Assembly: GCA_001689485.1 (NCBI GenBank)
Contig: LUJQ01000021.1
Coordinates: 1 to 61,192 of the forward strand
DNA from: Bacteroidales bacterium M6
GTDB taxonomy: Bacteria; Bacteroidota; Bacteroidia; Bacteroidales; Muribaculaceae
Length of the DNA stretch: 61,192 nt
Direction: 5' to 3'
The position numbers and the translations under genes were made by a program. The notes beneath the pieces were generated by a model. It made no database searches. It saw only the letters and a program-made list of their open reading frames with translations, and was not told the DNA's origin. Below are positions 18,006 through 27,246 of this stretch, in pieces; position 1 is the first letter of the stretch, and each line of letters begins with the position of its first letter.

Positions 18006-18230
18006 CTAGTCAGCCGGGGCCGCAAGGGCGCTACGCACTGCCTGGGCGCGGTCAGCATCATTATCATACCCCTCCTGCAGGATGTCGGGAAAGAAAAACA
18101 GCCTGAAAACCAGGAAAAGGATAGCCAGCTTCACAAGTATCAGCACCCACAGACGGCGCCCGACGGTCATCCCCCTGAAACCGTCGACATACATCGACAC
18201 TACCCTGCCGAAAAAAGAATCTTTACCCAT
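18006..18230 (-). CDS. DUF4492 small membrane protein of the cyd operon
   Basis: A 74-residue protein with one central hydrophobic helix (LWVLILVKLAILFLVFRLFF) after a basic amphipathic start (MGKDSFFGRVVSMYVDGFRG). It matches the DUF4492 family, which in Bacteroidetes sits directly upstream of cydAB. By position it is probably a small accessory subunit or assembly aid of cytochrome bd, like CydX in proteobacteria, although no direct homology to CydX is claimed. The ATG at 18230 starts the conserved MGKDSFF. An upstream ATG at 18236 adds two residues. Confidence 0.8.
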   Translation of the reverse strand: MGKDSFFGRVVSMYVDGFRGMTVGRRLWVLILVKLAILFLVFRLFFFPDILQEGYDNDADRAQAVRSALAAPAD

Positions 18231-18246
18231 CAGCAACGTTTTTTGG

Positions 18247-18278
18247 TTTGCAAAGTCGGGTTATATGAACTAACTTTG
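18247..18278 (+). promoter_or_regulatory. Promoter of the DUF4494-yggS unit
   Basis: TTTG (18247-18250), 20-base spacer, TAACTTTG (18271-18278): full match to the Bacteroidetes consensus. Predicted start near 18285 gives a long leader of about 164 bases to the ATG at 18449. Confidence 0.7.
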
Positions 18279-18448
18279 CCTTAAAATTCACGGATAAAAC
18301 GTATCCGGCAAATTTAAATACTTTTTTCAACACTACAAATTTATCCTAACTTAAGTTCGGGGAAATAGTGTTATTCCGCATACCGCAGTGTGACGCGGAG
18401 TCACAAAATATCACCGTTCCCCGGTCTGACGAAAACCTATCAAGCAAA

Positions 18449-18898
18449 ATGGCAAGCTGGTTTGAATGTAAAATCCGATACGACAAAGCCCAGGAAAACG
18501 GGGCCATCAAAAAAGTGACAGAACCCTACCTGGTCGACGCCCTCAGCTTCACCGAAGCCGAAGCACGCATTATCGAGGAGCAGACCCCCTTCATCAGCGG
18601 CGAAGTGAACGTTACAGCCGTGAAGCGCACCAAGATAGCCGAGATTTTCTGGGATGACTCAGCCGACAAATGGTATCTTGTAAAGGTGGCATTCATCACT
18701 ATCGACGAAAAGACCGCCGTGGAGAAAAAGTCGACATCGCTCATCCTCGTAGCCGCATCTGATTTCAAAGGCGCTTACGACAACTTCATGGAAGGGATGA
18801 AAGGCACAATGGCCGACTTCGAAATCGTATCCATCACCGAGACCCCCCTCATGGATGTCTATAAAGTCAAAGTAAAATCCGAAAACAAGGAACAGTAA
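18449..18898 (+). CDS. DUF4494 family protein
   Basis: A 149-residue cytoplasmic protein starting MASWFECKIRYDK, which is the conserved beginning of the DUF4494 family. The frame is open for 27 codons upstream, but that part lies in the leader and is not conserved-looking, so I use the ATG at 18449. Visible features are an alternating strand/helix pattern (VTEPYLVDALSFTEAEARI, EIFWDDSADKWYLVKVAF). No catalytic motif can be named and no function is known. It precedes yggS by 51 bases on the same strand, so the two are probably cotranscribed. Confidence 0.8.
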   Translation: MASWFECKIRYDKAQENGAIKKVTEPYLVDALSFTEAEARIIEEQTPFISGEVNVTAVKRTKIAEIFWDDSADKWYLVKVAFITIDEKTAVEKKSTSLILVAASDFKGAYDNFMEGMKGTMADFEIVSITETPLMDVYKVKVKSENKEQ

Positions 18899-18949
18899 TC
18901 CCCCTTGCCACAATCCTGACCAAGGGATTGTCTAAAACAACACCGCATC

Positions 18950-19621
18950 ATGGGCAGCATATCCGACAACCTTTCCGCCATACGGCAATCCCTCCCCGCA
19001 GGGGTCACACTTGTCGCCGTGTCGAAGTTCCATCCGGCCGAGTCGCTTATGGAGGCTTATAACGCCGGTCAGCGGAATTTCGGGGAAAGCCGTGTGCAGG
19101 AGCTGTCGGCAAAAGCGCCGCAGCTTCCGGCCGATATAAACTGGCATTTCATCGGGCACCTGCAAACCAACAAGGTGCGGCAACTGCTGCGCCTTCGTCC
19201 GGCACTTATCGAAAGCATCGATTCCGAACGCCTGCTGAATGCGATTGACAACGAGGCTGCCGCGCAGGGGATTATCCAAAACGTACTGATGCAGGTGCAT
19301 GTGGCACGCGAGGAGACTAAGTTCGGGTTCTCCCCCGACGAACTTATGGAATATTTCCGCGCACGCAGGTTTGAAAACCTCAAGGCCACACATATATGCG
19401 GGCTTATGGGGATGGCCTCGAACACCGACGACAACGACCGCGTCAGTGCCGATTTCCGCGCTATCGCCCACACCCACCGTGCCATCACCGGCATATGCCC
19501 CGACCTCCGTGGATTCGGCACCATAAGCATGGGGATGAGCCACGACTACCCCCTGGCCGTAGCCGGGGGGTCGAATATGGTGCGTGTCGGAACGGCCATT
19601 TTCGGAGAACGGCAATATTGA
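18950..19621 (+). CDS. YggS-family PLP homeostasis protein
   Basis: Single-domain type III-fold PLP-binding protein (PLPBP/YggS family), which buffers pyridoxal phosphate rather than catalysing a known reaction. VAVSKFHP carries the PLP Lys (residue 26). The family marks RNFGESRVQEL, WHFIGHLQTNK and LRGFGTISMGMSHD follow, with the C-terminal GSNMVRVGTAIFG that binds the phosphate. The 223-residue length fits. The 3' end is followed by a strong terminator. Confidence 0.95.
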   Translation: MGSISDNLSAIRQSLPAGVTLVAVSKFHPAESLMEAYNAGQRNFGESRVQELSAKAPQLPADINWHFIGHLQTNKVRQLLRLRPALIESIDSERLLNAIDNEAAAQGIIQNVLMQVHVAREETKFGFSPDELMEYFRARRFENLKATHICGLMGMASNTDDNDRVSADFRAIAHTHRAITGICPDLRGFGTISMGMSHDYPLAVAGGSNMVRVGTAIFGERQY

Positions 19622-19687
19622 CCGCGACGACATAAAAAAACGCCTTTCCCGCAAAACAGCAGGCATGGCCGCATAAGCAACCTCACA

Positions 19688-19728
19688 ATCCCGCCAACAC
19701 AAGTTTTTTTGCATGTGGCGGGATTTTT
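19688..19728 (+). terminator. Terminator of the yggS unit
   Basis: Stem ATCCCGCCA (19688-19696) / TGGCGGGAT (19716-19724) followed by TTTTG. The loop contains the TTTG that forms the -33 element of the next promoter. Confidence 0.75.
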
Positions 19729-19739
19729 GTTTAATTTTG
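19708..19739 (+). promoter_or_regulatory. Promoter of the MFS transporter gene
   Basis: TTTG (19708-19711), 20 bases, TAATTTTG (19732-19739). The -33 element lies inside the preceding terminator hairpin. Start near 19746, leader about 74 bases. Confidence 0.6.
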
Positions 19740-19819
19740 CATGTCCCGCCTCACGGCATTACACGAAAATAACCACTCATAAAAATACTAACACCTTAAA
19801 ACTACACTAAGAAACTGCT

Positions 19820-21154
19820 ATGAGTCAAGCTAAAACAAGCTCAAACGGACGCATGATAGCAATCATCGCCATGTTCTTCCTATTCGCGATGATTTCCTTC
19901 GTAACCAACCTTGCAGCACCGTTGGGCACTATTTGGAAAAACAACTATGACTGGTCGGGTATGCTGGGCAACATGATGAACTTCCTGGCCTACCTGTTCA
20001 TGGGTATTCCTGCCGGAAACCTGCTTGTTTCAATCGGATATAAGAAAACCGCCCTCTATGCCATCGTGGTAGGTCTGATCGGCCTAGCGCTGCAATGGCT
20101 TTCAGGTCTCGTAGGCACCGAGACCGGTGTATTCAGCATCGGCGATGACGTTGTAACCCTCAATTTCATCATCTACCTGCTCGGCGCATTCACATGCGGT
20201 TTCTGCGTCTGCATGCTCAACACCGTTGTAAACCCCATGCTCAACCTTCTTGGCGGCGGCGGCAACAAGGGCAACCAGCTTGTACAGACCGGCGGTTCGC
20301 TCAACTCGCTGGCCGGAACCTGCACCCCGCTCTTCGTCGGCATGCTTATCGGCGAGGTTACAGCATCAACAACAATGGGCGCTGTCGCCCCGCTGCTGTT
20401 CATCGCCATGGGTATTTTCGTACTCGCGTTCGTTATCATCAGCGCTGTCGCCATCCCCGAACCCCACATGCGTAAGGGCGGCGTTGAAAAGAAAAAATAT
20501 TCCCACAGCCCCTGGAACTTCCGTCACACCGTGCTCGGCGTGATTGCCATCTTCCTTTACGTAGGTATCGAGGTCGGAATCCCAGGCGTACTCATTTTCT
20601 ACCTGACCGATGTTACAGGTTCAGTTGCAGTGGCAGGCGGTGTGGCAGCCATCTACTGGCTCCTCATGCTGGTAGGACGCCTTGTTTCAAGCATCATCTC
20701 AGGCAAGGTTTCGAGCCGGACACAGCTGATTACGGTTTCCGTTGCCGGTATCGCATTCGTGTGCACAGCCATCTTCCTTTCCGAAGGAATCAAAGTATCC
20801 ATGCCTGCCTACAGCGCCGGAGACGGCTTCTCAATGGCACAGGTCCCGGCCAAGGCAATGTTCCTGGTACTCTGCGGCCTCTGCACATCGGTGATGTGGG
20901 GCGCCATATTCAATCTCGCAGTCGAAGGTCTCGGCAAATACACCGCAAAAGCTTCGGGCATCTTCATGATGATGGTGGTAGGCGGCGGCGTCGTACCCCT
21001 GGTACAGAATGCAATCGCCAACAACCTCGGCTACATGACATCCTACTGGCTCGTTGTGGCAGTGCTCGGCTATATGCTCTTCTACGGCCTGCTCGGTTCG
21101 AAGAATGTCAACACCGACATCCCTGTTGACGACGAAGTGGAAAACGCCCTCTAA
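19820..21154 (+). CDS. MFS transporter (sugar/nucleoside type)
   Basis: A 444-residue inner-membrane protein with about 12 hydrophobic helices, starting with IAIIAMFFLFAMISFVTNLAAPLG. It resembles the major facilitator group of fucose/sugar permease-like carriers in Bacteroidetes (FLAYLFMGIPAGNLLVSIGYKKTA between helices 2 and 3 replaces the usual GxLaDrxGrR). The substrate cannot be told from the sequence. It lies just before transketolase on the same strand, but a strong terminator separates them. A role in sugar uptake feeding the pentose phosphate pathway is only a guess. Confidence 0.8.
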   Translation: MSQAKTSSNGRMIAIIAMFFLFAMISFVTNLAAPLGTIWKNNYDWSGMLGNMMNFLAYLFMGIPAGNLLVSIGYKKTALYAIVVGLIGLALQWLSGLVGTETGVFSIGDDVVTLNFIIYLLGAFTCGFCVCMLNTVVNPMLNLLGGGGNKGNQLVQTGGSLNSLAGTCTPLFVGMLIGEVTASTTMGAVAPLLFIAMGIFVLAFVIISAVAIPEPHMRKGGVEKKKYSHSPWNFRHTVLGVIAIFLYVGIEVGIPGVLIFYLTDVTGSVAVAGGVAAIYWLLMLVGRLVSSIISGKVSSRTQLITVSVAGIAFVCTAIFLSEGIKVSMPAYSAGDGFSMAQVPAKAMFLVLCGLCTSVMWGAIFNLAVEGLGKYTAKASGIFMMMVVGGGVVPLVQNAIANNLGYMTSYWLVVAVLGYMLFYGLLGSKNVNTDIPVDDEVENAL

Positions 21155-21188
21155 AAGCATATGCAGCCCTCTCTATATCTCCCCTGAC

Positions 21189-21235
21189 ACGCCGGGAACC
21201 GCCTGAATGCCATCAAGGCGGTTTCCGGCGTCTTT
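21189..21235 (+). terminator. Terminator of the MFS gene
   Basis: 16-base stem ACGCCGGGAACCGCCT / AGGCGGTTTCCGGCGT (one G-T pair), 11-base loop, then CTTTAAAAA. Confidence 0.8.
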
Positions 21236-21277
21236 AAAAAGAAACACCTATATTATATTAATATAAAATCAAAATCC

Positions 21278-23311
21278 ATGAACGCAGACCTCACAAATAA
21301 AGCGGCAGACACCATACGTGTGTTAGCCGCGTCAATGGTTGAGAAAGCAAAATCAGGACACCCGGGCGGCGCAATGGGTGGAGCCGATTTCGTAAACGTG
21401 CTTTACTCGCAATTCCTCGTCACCGACCCCGACGACCCCACATGGATTGCACGCGACCGGTTCTTTCTCGACCCGGGCCATATGTCGCCGATGCTCTACG
21501 CGGTACTCGCCCTTACCGGCAAATATACCGTTGAAGAACTGCAACAATTCCGCCAGTGGGGCAGCGTATGCCCCGGGCATCCCGAGGTTGACCCCTCGCG
21601 CGGGGTCGAGAACACATCCGGCCCGCTGGGCCAGGGTCACACCATGGCAGTGGGATGCGCCATCGCAGAGCGATTCCTACAGGCCCGCTTCGGCGATGTA
21701 GTGGCACACAAAACATACGCATTCATATCCGACGGCGGCATACAGGAAGAAATCTCTCAAGGTGCAGGCCGTATCGCAGGGTACCTCGGACTGGCCAACC
21801 TTATCATGTTCTACGACAGCAACAAGGTGCAACTTTCAACCGATGTCGATGCTGTCGACAACGAGGATGTGGCTATGAAATACAGGGCATGGGGATGGAA
21901 CGTGCTTGAAATAGACGGCACCGACCCCGTTGCCATAGCCGGGGCGCTTGAGTCAGCCCAGGCCGAGGACAGACGTCCTACCATTATAATAGGCCACACC
22001 ATTATGGGGCGCGGGGCCGTGACCGCCACCGGCGAAAACTTCGAAGGCAAATGCTCCACCCACGGACAGCCGCTCAGCAAATCAGGCGCCGATTATGCCA
22101 AGACTATCGAAAACCTCGGTGCAGACCCTGAAAACCCATGGGTGATTCCGGCCGATGTCGAAGCGCTCTATGCCGAACGCAATGCACGCCTGCGCGAAAT
22201 ATGCGCCGAACGCAAAGCCGCAGAAGCCGAATGGGCAAAGGCCAATCCAGAACTCGCCCGCAAACTCGATGATTTCGTAAACGGAAAACTCCCCGAAATC
22301 AACTATTCGGCAATCATCCAGAAAGCCGGGGTGGCAACCCGCACGGCATCAGCCGCCGTGCTCGACCTGCTCGCCCAGAAAGTCGGCAACATGATTGTGT
22401 CAAGCGCCGACCTGGCCAACTCCGACAAGACCGATGCCTTCCTGAAACATACCAAACCGTTCGTCAACGGGGATTTCTCAGGCGCTTTCCTCCATGCAGG
22501 CGTATCGGAGCTCACCATGGCATCAATCATGAACGGCATAGCCCTGCATGGCGGGGTAATCTGCGCATGCGGCACATTCTTCGTGTTCTCCGACTACATG
22601 AAACCAGCCTTCCGCATGGCAGCCCTTATGGAACTGCCGGTAAAATATATCTGGACACATGACGCATTCCGCGTCGGAGAGGACGGCCCCACACACGAAC
22701 CGGTGGAACAGGAGGCACAGGTGCGCCTGATGGAGGAATTGAAAAACCTTTCAGGACGTCCCTCTATGCTCGTTCTGCGCCCGGCCGACGCCGTGGAAAC
22801 AACCGTGGCATGGCAGATGGCAATGGAGAACACCCACACCCCGACGGCGCTTATCCTTTCCAGGCAAGATGTCAACGACCTCCCCGCAGCCACAGGCAAC
22901 CGTTTCGAGGAAGCACAGGGCGCCCGCATGGGCGGATATGTAGTCATGGATACCCCTCACCCCAAAGTGGTGCTCGTGGCCAACGGTTCGGAGGTATCGC
23001 TGCTCTGCGAAGTGGCAACACTCCTTGAGGCAGGTGAAATCCCATGCCGTGTGGTATCCGTACCCTCAATCGGCCTGTTCGAGAGCCAGGATAAGGAATA
23101 TCGCGACAGCGTTATCCCCTCCGACGGAATCCCGGTATTCGGGCTTACCGCCGGGCTGCCCTCCACCCTGCGCGGTGTGACCGGCCGCGACGGGAAAGTG
23201 TTCGGGCTTGACCACTTCGGCGCATCCGCGCCTTACAAGGTGCTCGACGAGAAGTTTGGTTTCACCGCCCAAAACATTGTAGACCAGGTGCTACGATTCA
23301 TCGGAAAATAA
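21278..23311 (+). CDS. tkt: Transketolase
   Basis: Thiamine-diphosphate enzyme transferring two-carbon units in the non-oxidative pentose phosphate pathway. The N-terminal catalytic His is in KSGHPGGAMGGADF. GPLGQG and the ThDP/metal loop ISDGGIQEEISQG follow, with SNKVQLS. The second domain has ASIMNGIALHGG, TFFVFSDYM, EDGPTHEPVEQEAQ (catalytic Glu and His) and ILSRQDV. At 677 residues it is a normal full-length single-chain enzyme. It is flanked by terminators on both sides, so it is probably monocistronic. No consensus promoter is seen in the AT-rich 45 bases upstream. Confidence 0.97.
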   Translation: MNADLTNKAADTIRVLAASMVEKAKSGHPGGAMGGADFVNVLYSQFLVTDPDDPTWIARDRFFLDPGHMSPMLYAVLALTGKYTVEELQQFRQWGSVCPGHPEVDPSRGVENTSGPLGQGHTMAVGCAIAERFLQARFGDVVAHKTYAFISDGGIQEEISQGAGRIAGYLGLANLIMFYDSNKVQLSTDVDAVDNEDVAMKYRAWGWNVLEIDGTDPVAIAGALESAQAEDRRPTIIIGHTIMGRGAVTATGENFEGKCSTHGQPLSKSGADYAKTIENLGADPENPWVIPADVEALYAERNARLREICAERKAAEAEWAKANPELARKLDDFVNGKLPEINYSAIIQKAGVATRTASAAVLDLLAQKVGNMIVSSADLANSDKTDAFLKHTKPFVNGDFSGAFLHAGVSELTMASIMNGIALHGGVICACGTFFVFSDYMKPAFRMAALMELPVKYIWTHDAFRVGEDGPTHEPVEQEAQVRLMEELKNLSGRPSMLVLRPADAVETTVAWQMAMENTHTPTALILSRQDVNDLPAATGNRFEEAQGARMGGYVVMDTPHPKVVLVANGSEVSLLCEVATLLEAGEIPCRVVSVPSIGLFESQDKEYRDSVIPSDGIPVFGLTAGLPSTLRGVTGRDGKVFGLDHFGASAPYKVLDEKFGFTAQNIVDQVLRFIGK

Positions 23312-23330
23312 AAAAACAGCGCAAAACCAC

Positions 23331-23367
23331 ATAACCCCGAAAACATAATCCGTGTTTTCGGGGTTAT
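23331..23367 (+). terminator. Terminator of tkt
   Basis: Perfect 15-base stem ATAACCCCGAAAACA / TGTTTTCGGGGTTAT, 7-base loop, 19 bases after the stop codon. Confidence 0.8.
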
Positions 23368-23477
23368 AAATTCTAAAGAGATGCAAAATTTGTGTCACGT
23401 AGGTTGAAAAAGATGGAAATTATTCACAATCGAGCATTTTATCAAGCTCAAATGTGAAATATTTAAAAAAGATTATT

Positions 23478-23485
23478 TAACTTTA
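23478..23485 (+). promoter_or_regulatory. Possible -7 box of the ompA-like gene
   Basis: TAACTTTA, one base off the consensus, about 165 bases before the ATG. The rest of the 340-base gap holds the tkt terminator and an A-rich leader with no other structure seen. Confidence 0.3.
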
Positions 23486-23651
23486 CACCGAATTTTGCAT
23501 ACGACCTTTTCGCAGAGGCGTCAAAGGGGTTGCGCACTATAGGGAAAACTGGCAACAAAAACCTCTATAACAACAACTTGGACAACAAACAGGAACAAGG
23601 TACAAACAAAATAACTTTCATATATATCAACAAAACGTTTTTACTTTATCT

Positions 23652-24857
23652 ATGAAAAAGAGTTCAATCTTCGCACTCGGCTTCGCCCTGCTCGCTGGCA
23701 GCGCAGTAGCCCAGAATGCACAGGAAGTGACCTATGTTGAGGATCCCTCGCAGGGCTACCTGTTCAACAAGTTCTCAAGCAACTGGTTTATCCAGGCTGA
23801 AGGCGGTGTATCTGTCGGCTTCTCCTCAGTTGACAAAGAACGCAAATTCGGCGACCGTTTCGCTCCCGCCGCTTCGCTTTACATCGGTAAATGGTTCTCG
23901 CCCATCCTGGGTGCCCGTCTCGGTGCTGACTTCATGTCGGTAAAGGGTCTCGTACAGCCTTACAACGAAGGTATCGGCGCACGTCCTTGGGAAAATGATG
24001 TCAAGGGCTACACCAAATCGAAAGCCAACTACATCGGCCCGGGCTTCGACGTTATGGTAAACCTCACCAACTGGTGGTGCGGCTACAAACCCAACCGCGT
24101 TTACAACGCATACTTCTATGCCGGTGGTGCCCTCTACTGGACTATGGCCAAGTATCCCACCAATGCAGCTGCAACCGAATTCGAATGGAAGAACGCTCAC
24201 GACAAGATTATCGCCCTTCGTGCCGGCCTTACCCAGGAATTCAACCTCAGCCGTCACTTCGCCCTCGGTCTTGACCTTCGCGCTACCGCAATGGACAACC
24301 ACATCGATGGCAACGGCAAAATGCAGTTCGTAGGCGAAGCCCTCATCTCCGCCACCTACAAATTCGGCAACTCCGAATGGTCTGCACCCGTTGTTCCCGT
24401 ATGTCCTCCCGCCGAGAACTGCGACGAATACCGCGCACGCCTCCAGGCTGCCGATGCACGCATCGCCGACCTCGAATCGCAGCTCAAGGCTTGCCTGAGC
24501 CGCCCCGTAGAAAAGCAGGTTGTCGTAAAGGCTCCCCTTGCAACTATCTACTACCCCATCGGCGTTTACCGTCTGACTTCTGTTGACCGCAAAGTCCTCA
24601 ACTCCGTTGCCAACGTGATGAAGGCTGACACTTCCAAGAAGTACACCCTCACCGGCTGGGCCGACAACTACACCGGTACCGACGCTATCAACACCCGTCT
24701 CCGCGAAAACCGCGTAAACACTGTTAAGAACCAGCTCGTTAAGTATGGTGTAAGCGCTAACCAGCTCAACGCCACCACTAACAACGGCAACCGTGTAGAC
24801 CTTGGCGACAAGTGCCTCACCCTCGACCGCGCAGTAACCATCGAAGTTGCTGAATAA
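23652..24857 (+). CDS. OmpA-family outer membrane protein
   Basis: A 401-residue major outer membrane protein. The signal peptide (MKKSSIFALGFALLAGSAVA) is followed by an N-terminal beta-barrel (to about residue 245) with alternating aromatic strands (NWFIQAEGGVSVGF, YNAYFYAGGALYWTM). A Pro/Cys linker with VCPPAENCDEYRARL leads into a short coiled coil. A C-terminal OmpA-like peptidoglycan-binding domain then shows TLTGWADNYTGTD and RLRENRVNTVKNQLVKYGV, the Asp and Arg that bind diaminopimelate in this family. Codon use is strongly biased to C-ending codons, as expected for a very highly expressed gene. It is monocistronic with a long leader and a canonical terminator. Confidence 0.92.
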   Translation: MKKSSIFALGFALLAGSAVAQNAQEVTYVEDPSQGYLFNKFSSNWFIQAEGGVSVGFSSVDKERKFGDRFAPAASLYIGKWFSPILGARLGADFMSVKGLVQPYNEGIGARPWENDVKGYTKSKANYIGPGFDVMVNLTNWWCGYKPNRVYNAYFYAGGALYWTMAKYPTNAAATEFEWKNAHDKIIALRAGLTQEFNLSRHFALGLDLRATAMDNHIDGNGKMQFVGEALISATYKFGNSEWSAPVVPVCPPAENCDEYRARLQAADARIADLESQLKACLSRPVEKQVVVKAPLATIYYPIGVYRLTSVDRKVLNSVANVMKADTSKKYTLTGWADNYTGTDAINTRLRENRVNTVKNQLVKYGVSANQLNATTNNGNRVDLGDKCLTLDRAVTIEVAE

Positions 24858-24917
24858 TATCAACGGTCATAGGGGTTGAACCCGGTTCAACTTCCGAAAA
24901 TTACGACAAACCAATCT

Positions 24918-24955
24918 CCCCGCTTGCCAAGGCAATGCGGGGGGATTTTTTATTT
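24918..24955 (+). terminator. Terminator of the ompA-like gene
   Basis: CCCCGC-TTGCC / GGCAA-T-GCGGGG stem followed by ATTTTTTATTT: canonical intrinsic terminator. Confidence 0.88.
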
Positions 24956-24969
24956 GCCCCATTTTTGAC

Positions 24970-24977
24970 TACCTTTG
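24970..24977 (+). promoter_or_regulatory. -7 box of the ung promoter
   Basis: TACCTTTG, 15 bases past the preceding T tract, so the -33 region must lie inside the terminator tail. Start near 24984, leader about 90 bases. Confidence 0.45.
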
Positions 24978-25075
24978 CGAAAACGGCAGGATAGGGAAAA
25001 ATCATCCTGGCGTTTTCCGTAAAAGCAGTTTGAAATGCTTTTGGTAGCCATAACGCAACAACACAAGCAACAACG

Positions 25076-25738
25076 ATGAATGTAAGGATTGAAGAAGGGT
25101 GGAAACAGGCGCTTGCATCGGAATGGGAAGCGCCATATTTCGAACAGCTTACCGGTTTTGTAAGCGAGCGATACCGGCAGGCTACGATTTATCCTCCCGG
25201 CAACAGGATTTTCGCGGCATTCGATGCATGCCCCTTCGACAAGGTAAAGGTGGTAATCCTCGGTCAAGACCCTTATCACGGCCCCGGACAGGCCAACGGG
25301 TTATGTTTCTCGGTAAACCCGGGCATAGCCATGCCGCCATCGCTTATCAATATATTCAAAGAAATCCACGATGACACAGGAAGCCCTATGCCTGCCGACG
25401 GCGACCTCTCCCGCTGGGCAGCACAAGGAGTGCTGCTGCTCAACGCCACGCTGACCGTAGAGGCCCATCAGGCCGGATCACACCAGGGGAAGGGATGGGA
25501 AACGTTCACCGACCATGCCATCGAGGCGCTGTCGCGCAACCGTGAAAACCTCGTGTTCATCCTCTGGGGCAGCTATGCCAAAAGCAAAAGCTCCTTAATC
25601 GACCATTCCCGCCACCTGGTACTCACATCACCCCACCCGTCCCCGTTATCGGCACACCGTGGATTTTTCGGGAACCACCACTTCTCGCTCGCCAACGACT
25701 ACCTTGCCCGCAACGGGAAGCAGCCTATTGTATGGTAA
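25076..25738 (+). CDS. ung: Uracil-DNA glycosylase, family 1
   Basis: Removes uracil from DNA at the first step of base excision repair. The water-activating loop GQDPYHGPGQANGL (Asp65) is intact, as are the uracil-binding LLLNATLTVEAHQAGSH and the minor-groove loop HPSPLSAHRGFFG with the catalytic His near residue 186. The 220-residue length is standard. It is followed after 72 bases by the T9SS plug gene, possibly on the same transcript. Confidence 0.97.
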   Translation: MNVRIEEGWKQALASEWEAPYFEQLTGFVSERYRQATIYPPGNRIFAAFDACPFDKVKVVILGQDPYHGPGQANGLCFSVNPGIAMPPSLINIFKEIHDDTGSPMPADGDLSRWAAQGVLLLNATLTVEAHQAGSHQGKGWETFTDHAIEALSRNRENLVFILWGSYAKSKSSLIDHSRHLVLTSPHPSPLSAHRGFFGNHHFSLANDYLARNGKQPIVW

Positions 25739-25810
25739 TAACACCACGGTCACAACCACCCTCCATGCCTTCGCAGTCAAACACTACATGTCTGAATTGA
25801 AAAATGCCTT

Positions 25811-27118
25811 ATGCGTAGCATTATAATCACCCTGATCGCAATGCTGACCCTGAGCCAAAGAGCAGGGGCAGAAAATACCGCCACAGGCATATTCCACCCC
25901 GATTTCCGAACGCTTACCATAGCATTGGAAGGGAACAGGCTTGCCCCGCCTATAATCACCCTCGGCTCCTCCGACAGGATTACAATCGGCTTTGACCGCA
26001 TAGGCGAGGAACGCGATTATCTTCGTTACTCCATTTTTCATTGCGATGCGGGATGGAACCCGTCGGGGATGGTCGACTCGGAAGTTTTCTCAGGGTTCAA
26101 TTATGCCGACGTGGAGGATTATGCTTTCTCACGCGGCACCACTACCCACTATGTACACTACACAATCACCCTTCCGAACAAAGACTTCCAATTCTCCATA
26201 TCGGGCAACTACCTGCTTAAGGTATATCCTGAAAACGACCCTGACGATACCTTGCTTCAAGTGCGTTTCATGGTTTCGGAAGGGATGGCCAACATTACGG
26301 GCAACGTAACCTCACGCACCGATATCGACTATAACGACAAGCACCAGCAATTGGAACTGGAGGTAGACCTCAATCGCTATCCGGTGCGCGACATTTTCAA
26401 CGACCTGCGTGTCACCGTCGCCCAAAACGGACGCCTTGACAATCAGTCGGTGCTCACACATCCGTCGCGTGTAAACGGCACCAAAGCCATCTATGAGCAT
26501 CAACACGGCCTGATATTCCCGGCCGGGAACGAATACCGGCGCATGGAGACAGTGCAACTTACATACCCGGGCATGGGGGTGGAATCAATCGACTTCCATC
26601 ACCCTTATTATCACCATTTGCTTGGTGTCGACACCCCCAGGCACTCGTCAAACTACAACTTTGACTCCACGCAACACGGACGTTTCTTTATACGGGAATA
26701 CAATTCCGACGAATCAGATACAGAAGCCGACTACTCGGTGGTGCATTTCACCCTCGACCTGTTACCTGTGCCCGGAAAGGAAATATATCTAGACGGAGAT
26801 TTTACCAACCGGCGTTTCGATGAAAGCTCCCGTATGCCCTACGACCCTGAAAGCGGCCTTTATAGAAAAGCCATGCTGCTCAAACAAGGTGCATATAACT
26901 ACCAGTACCTTTCGTTGCCGTCCGACGCCGCCACGGCCAAAAGAAACGGGTCAAACGCCTATTTCAATAACAATGTGAACCTGCCTGCATCAACTGATGA
27001 TGTGGAAGGGAACTTCTACCAGACGGTAAACGAATACCTGGTGGCAGTCTACTATCGCGCCCCCGGCGAACGATATGACCGCCTGCTTGGCTACACACTG
27101 CTCTATTCAGGCCAATAA
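25811..27118 (+). CDS. Type IX secretion system plug protein (DUF5103)
   Basis: A 435-residue exported protein with a signal peptide (MRSIIITLIAMLTLSQRAGA). It resembles the DUF5103 family, now described as the plug that seals the SprA translocon of the T9SS on the periplasmic side. Recognisable blocks are LAPPIITLGSSDRITIGFDRIGEERDYL split over two strands, YSIFHCDAGW, SGFNYADVEDYAFSRGTT, VHYTITLPN, SGNYLLKVY and the C-terminal LDGDFTNRRF / YNYQYL / VYYRAPGERYDRL. Its presence fits the four T9SS-tailed proteins in this window. Confidence 0.82.
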   Translation: MRSIIITLIAMLTLSQRAGAENTATGIFHPDFRTLTIALEGNRLAPPIITLGSSDRITIGFDRIGEERDYLRYSIFHCDAGWNPSGMVDSEVFSGFNYADVEDYAFSRGTTTHYVHYTITLPNKDFQFSISGNYLLKVYPENDPDDTLLQVRFMVSEGMANITGNVTSRTDIDYNDKHQQLELEVDLNRYPVRDIFNDLRVTVAQNGRLDNQSVLTHPSRVNGTKAIYEHQHGLIFPAGNEYRRMETVQLTYPGMGVESIDFHHPYYHHLLGVDTPRHSSNYNFDSTQHGRFFIREYNSDESDTEADYSVVHFTLDLLPVPGKEIYLDGDFTNRRFDESSRMPYDPESGLYRKAMLLKQGAYNYQYLSLPSDAATAKRNGSNAYFNNNVNLPASTDDVEGNFYQTVNEYLVAVYYRAPGERYDRLLGYTLLYSGQ

Positions 27119-27190
27119 TGCACCGCGCACACCGTAACACCCCTCAAAACTGACAAACGCCCCTGCGGGCGCCACCCTTATTACAAAACA

Positions 27191-27225
27191 AAGTCGCTGT
27201 GTCAGATTATGTGACACAGCGACTT
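27191..27225. terminator. Bidirectional terminator hairpin
   Basis: Perfect 14-base stem AAGTCGCTGTGTCA / TGACACAGCGACTT, 7-base loop, between two convergent genes. The TGTGTCA core resembles hairpin 2 of the dispersed elements. Confidence 0.7.
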
Positions 27226-27246
27226 GCATGTAAGCAATACCGATAA

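Noticed and set aside
23826..24863. 345-codon open frame antisense to the OmpA-family gene
   Set aside because: It comes from the strong C-ending codon bias of the sense gene, which removes stops on the other strand. The protein is low in normal features and has no start signals.
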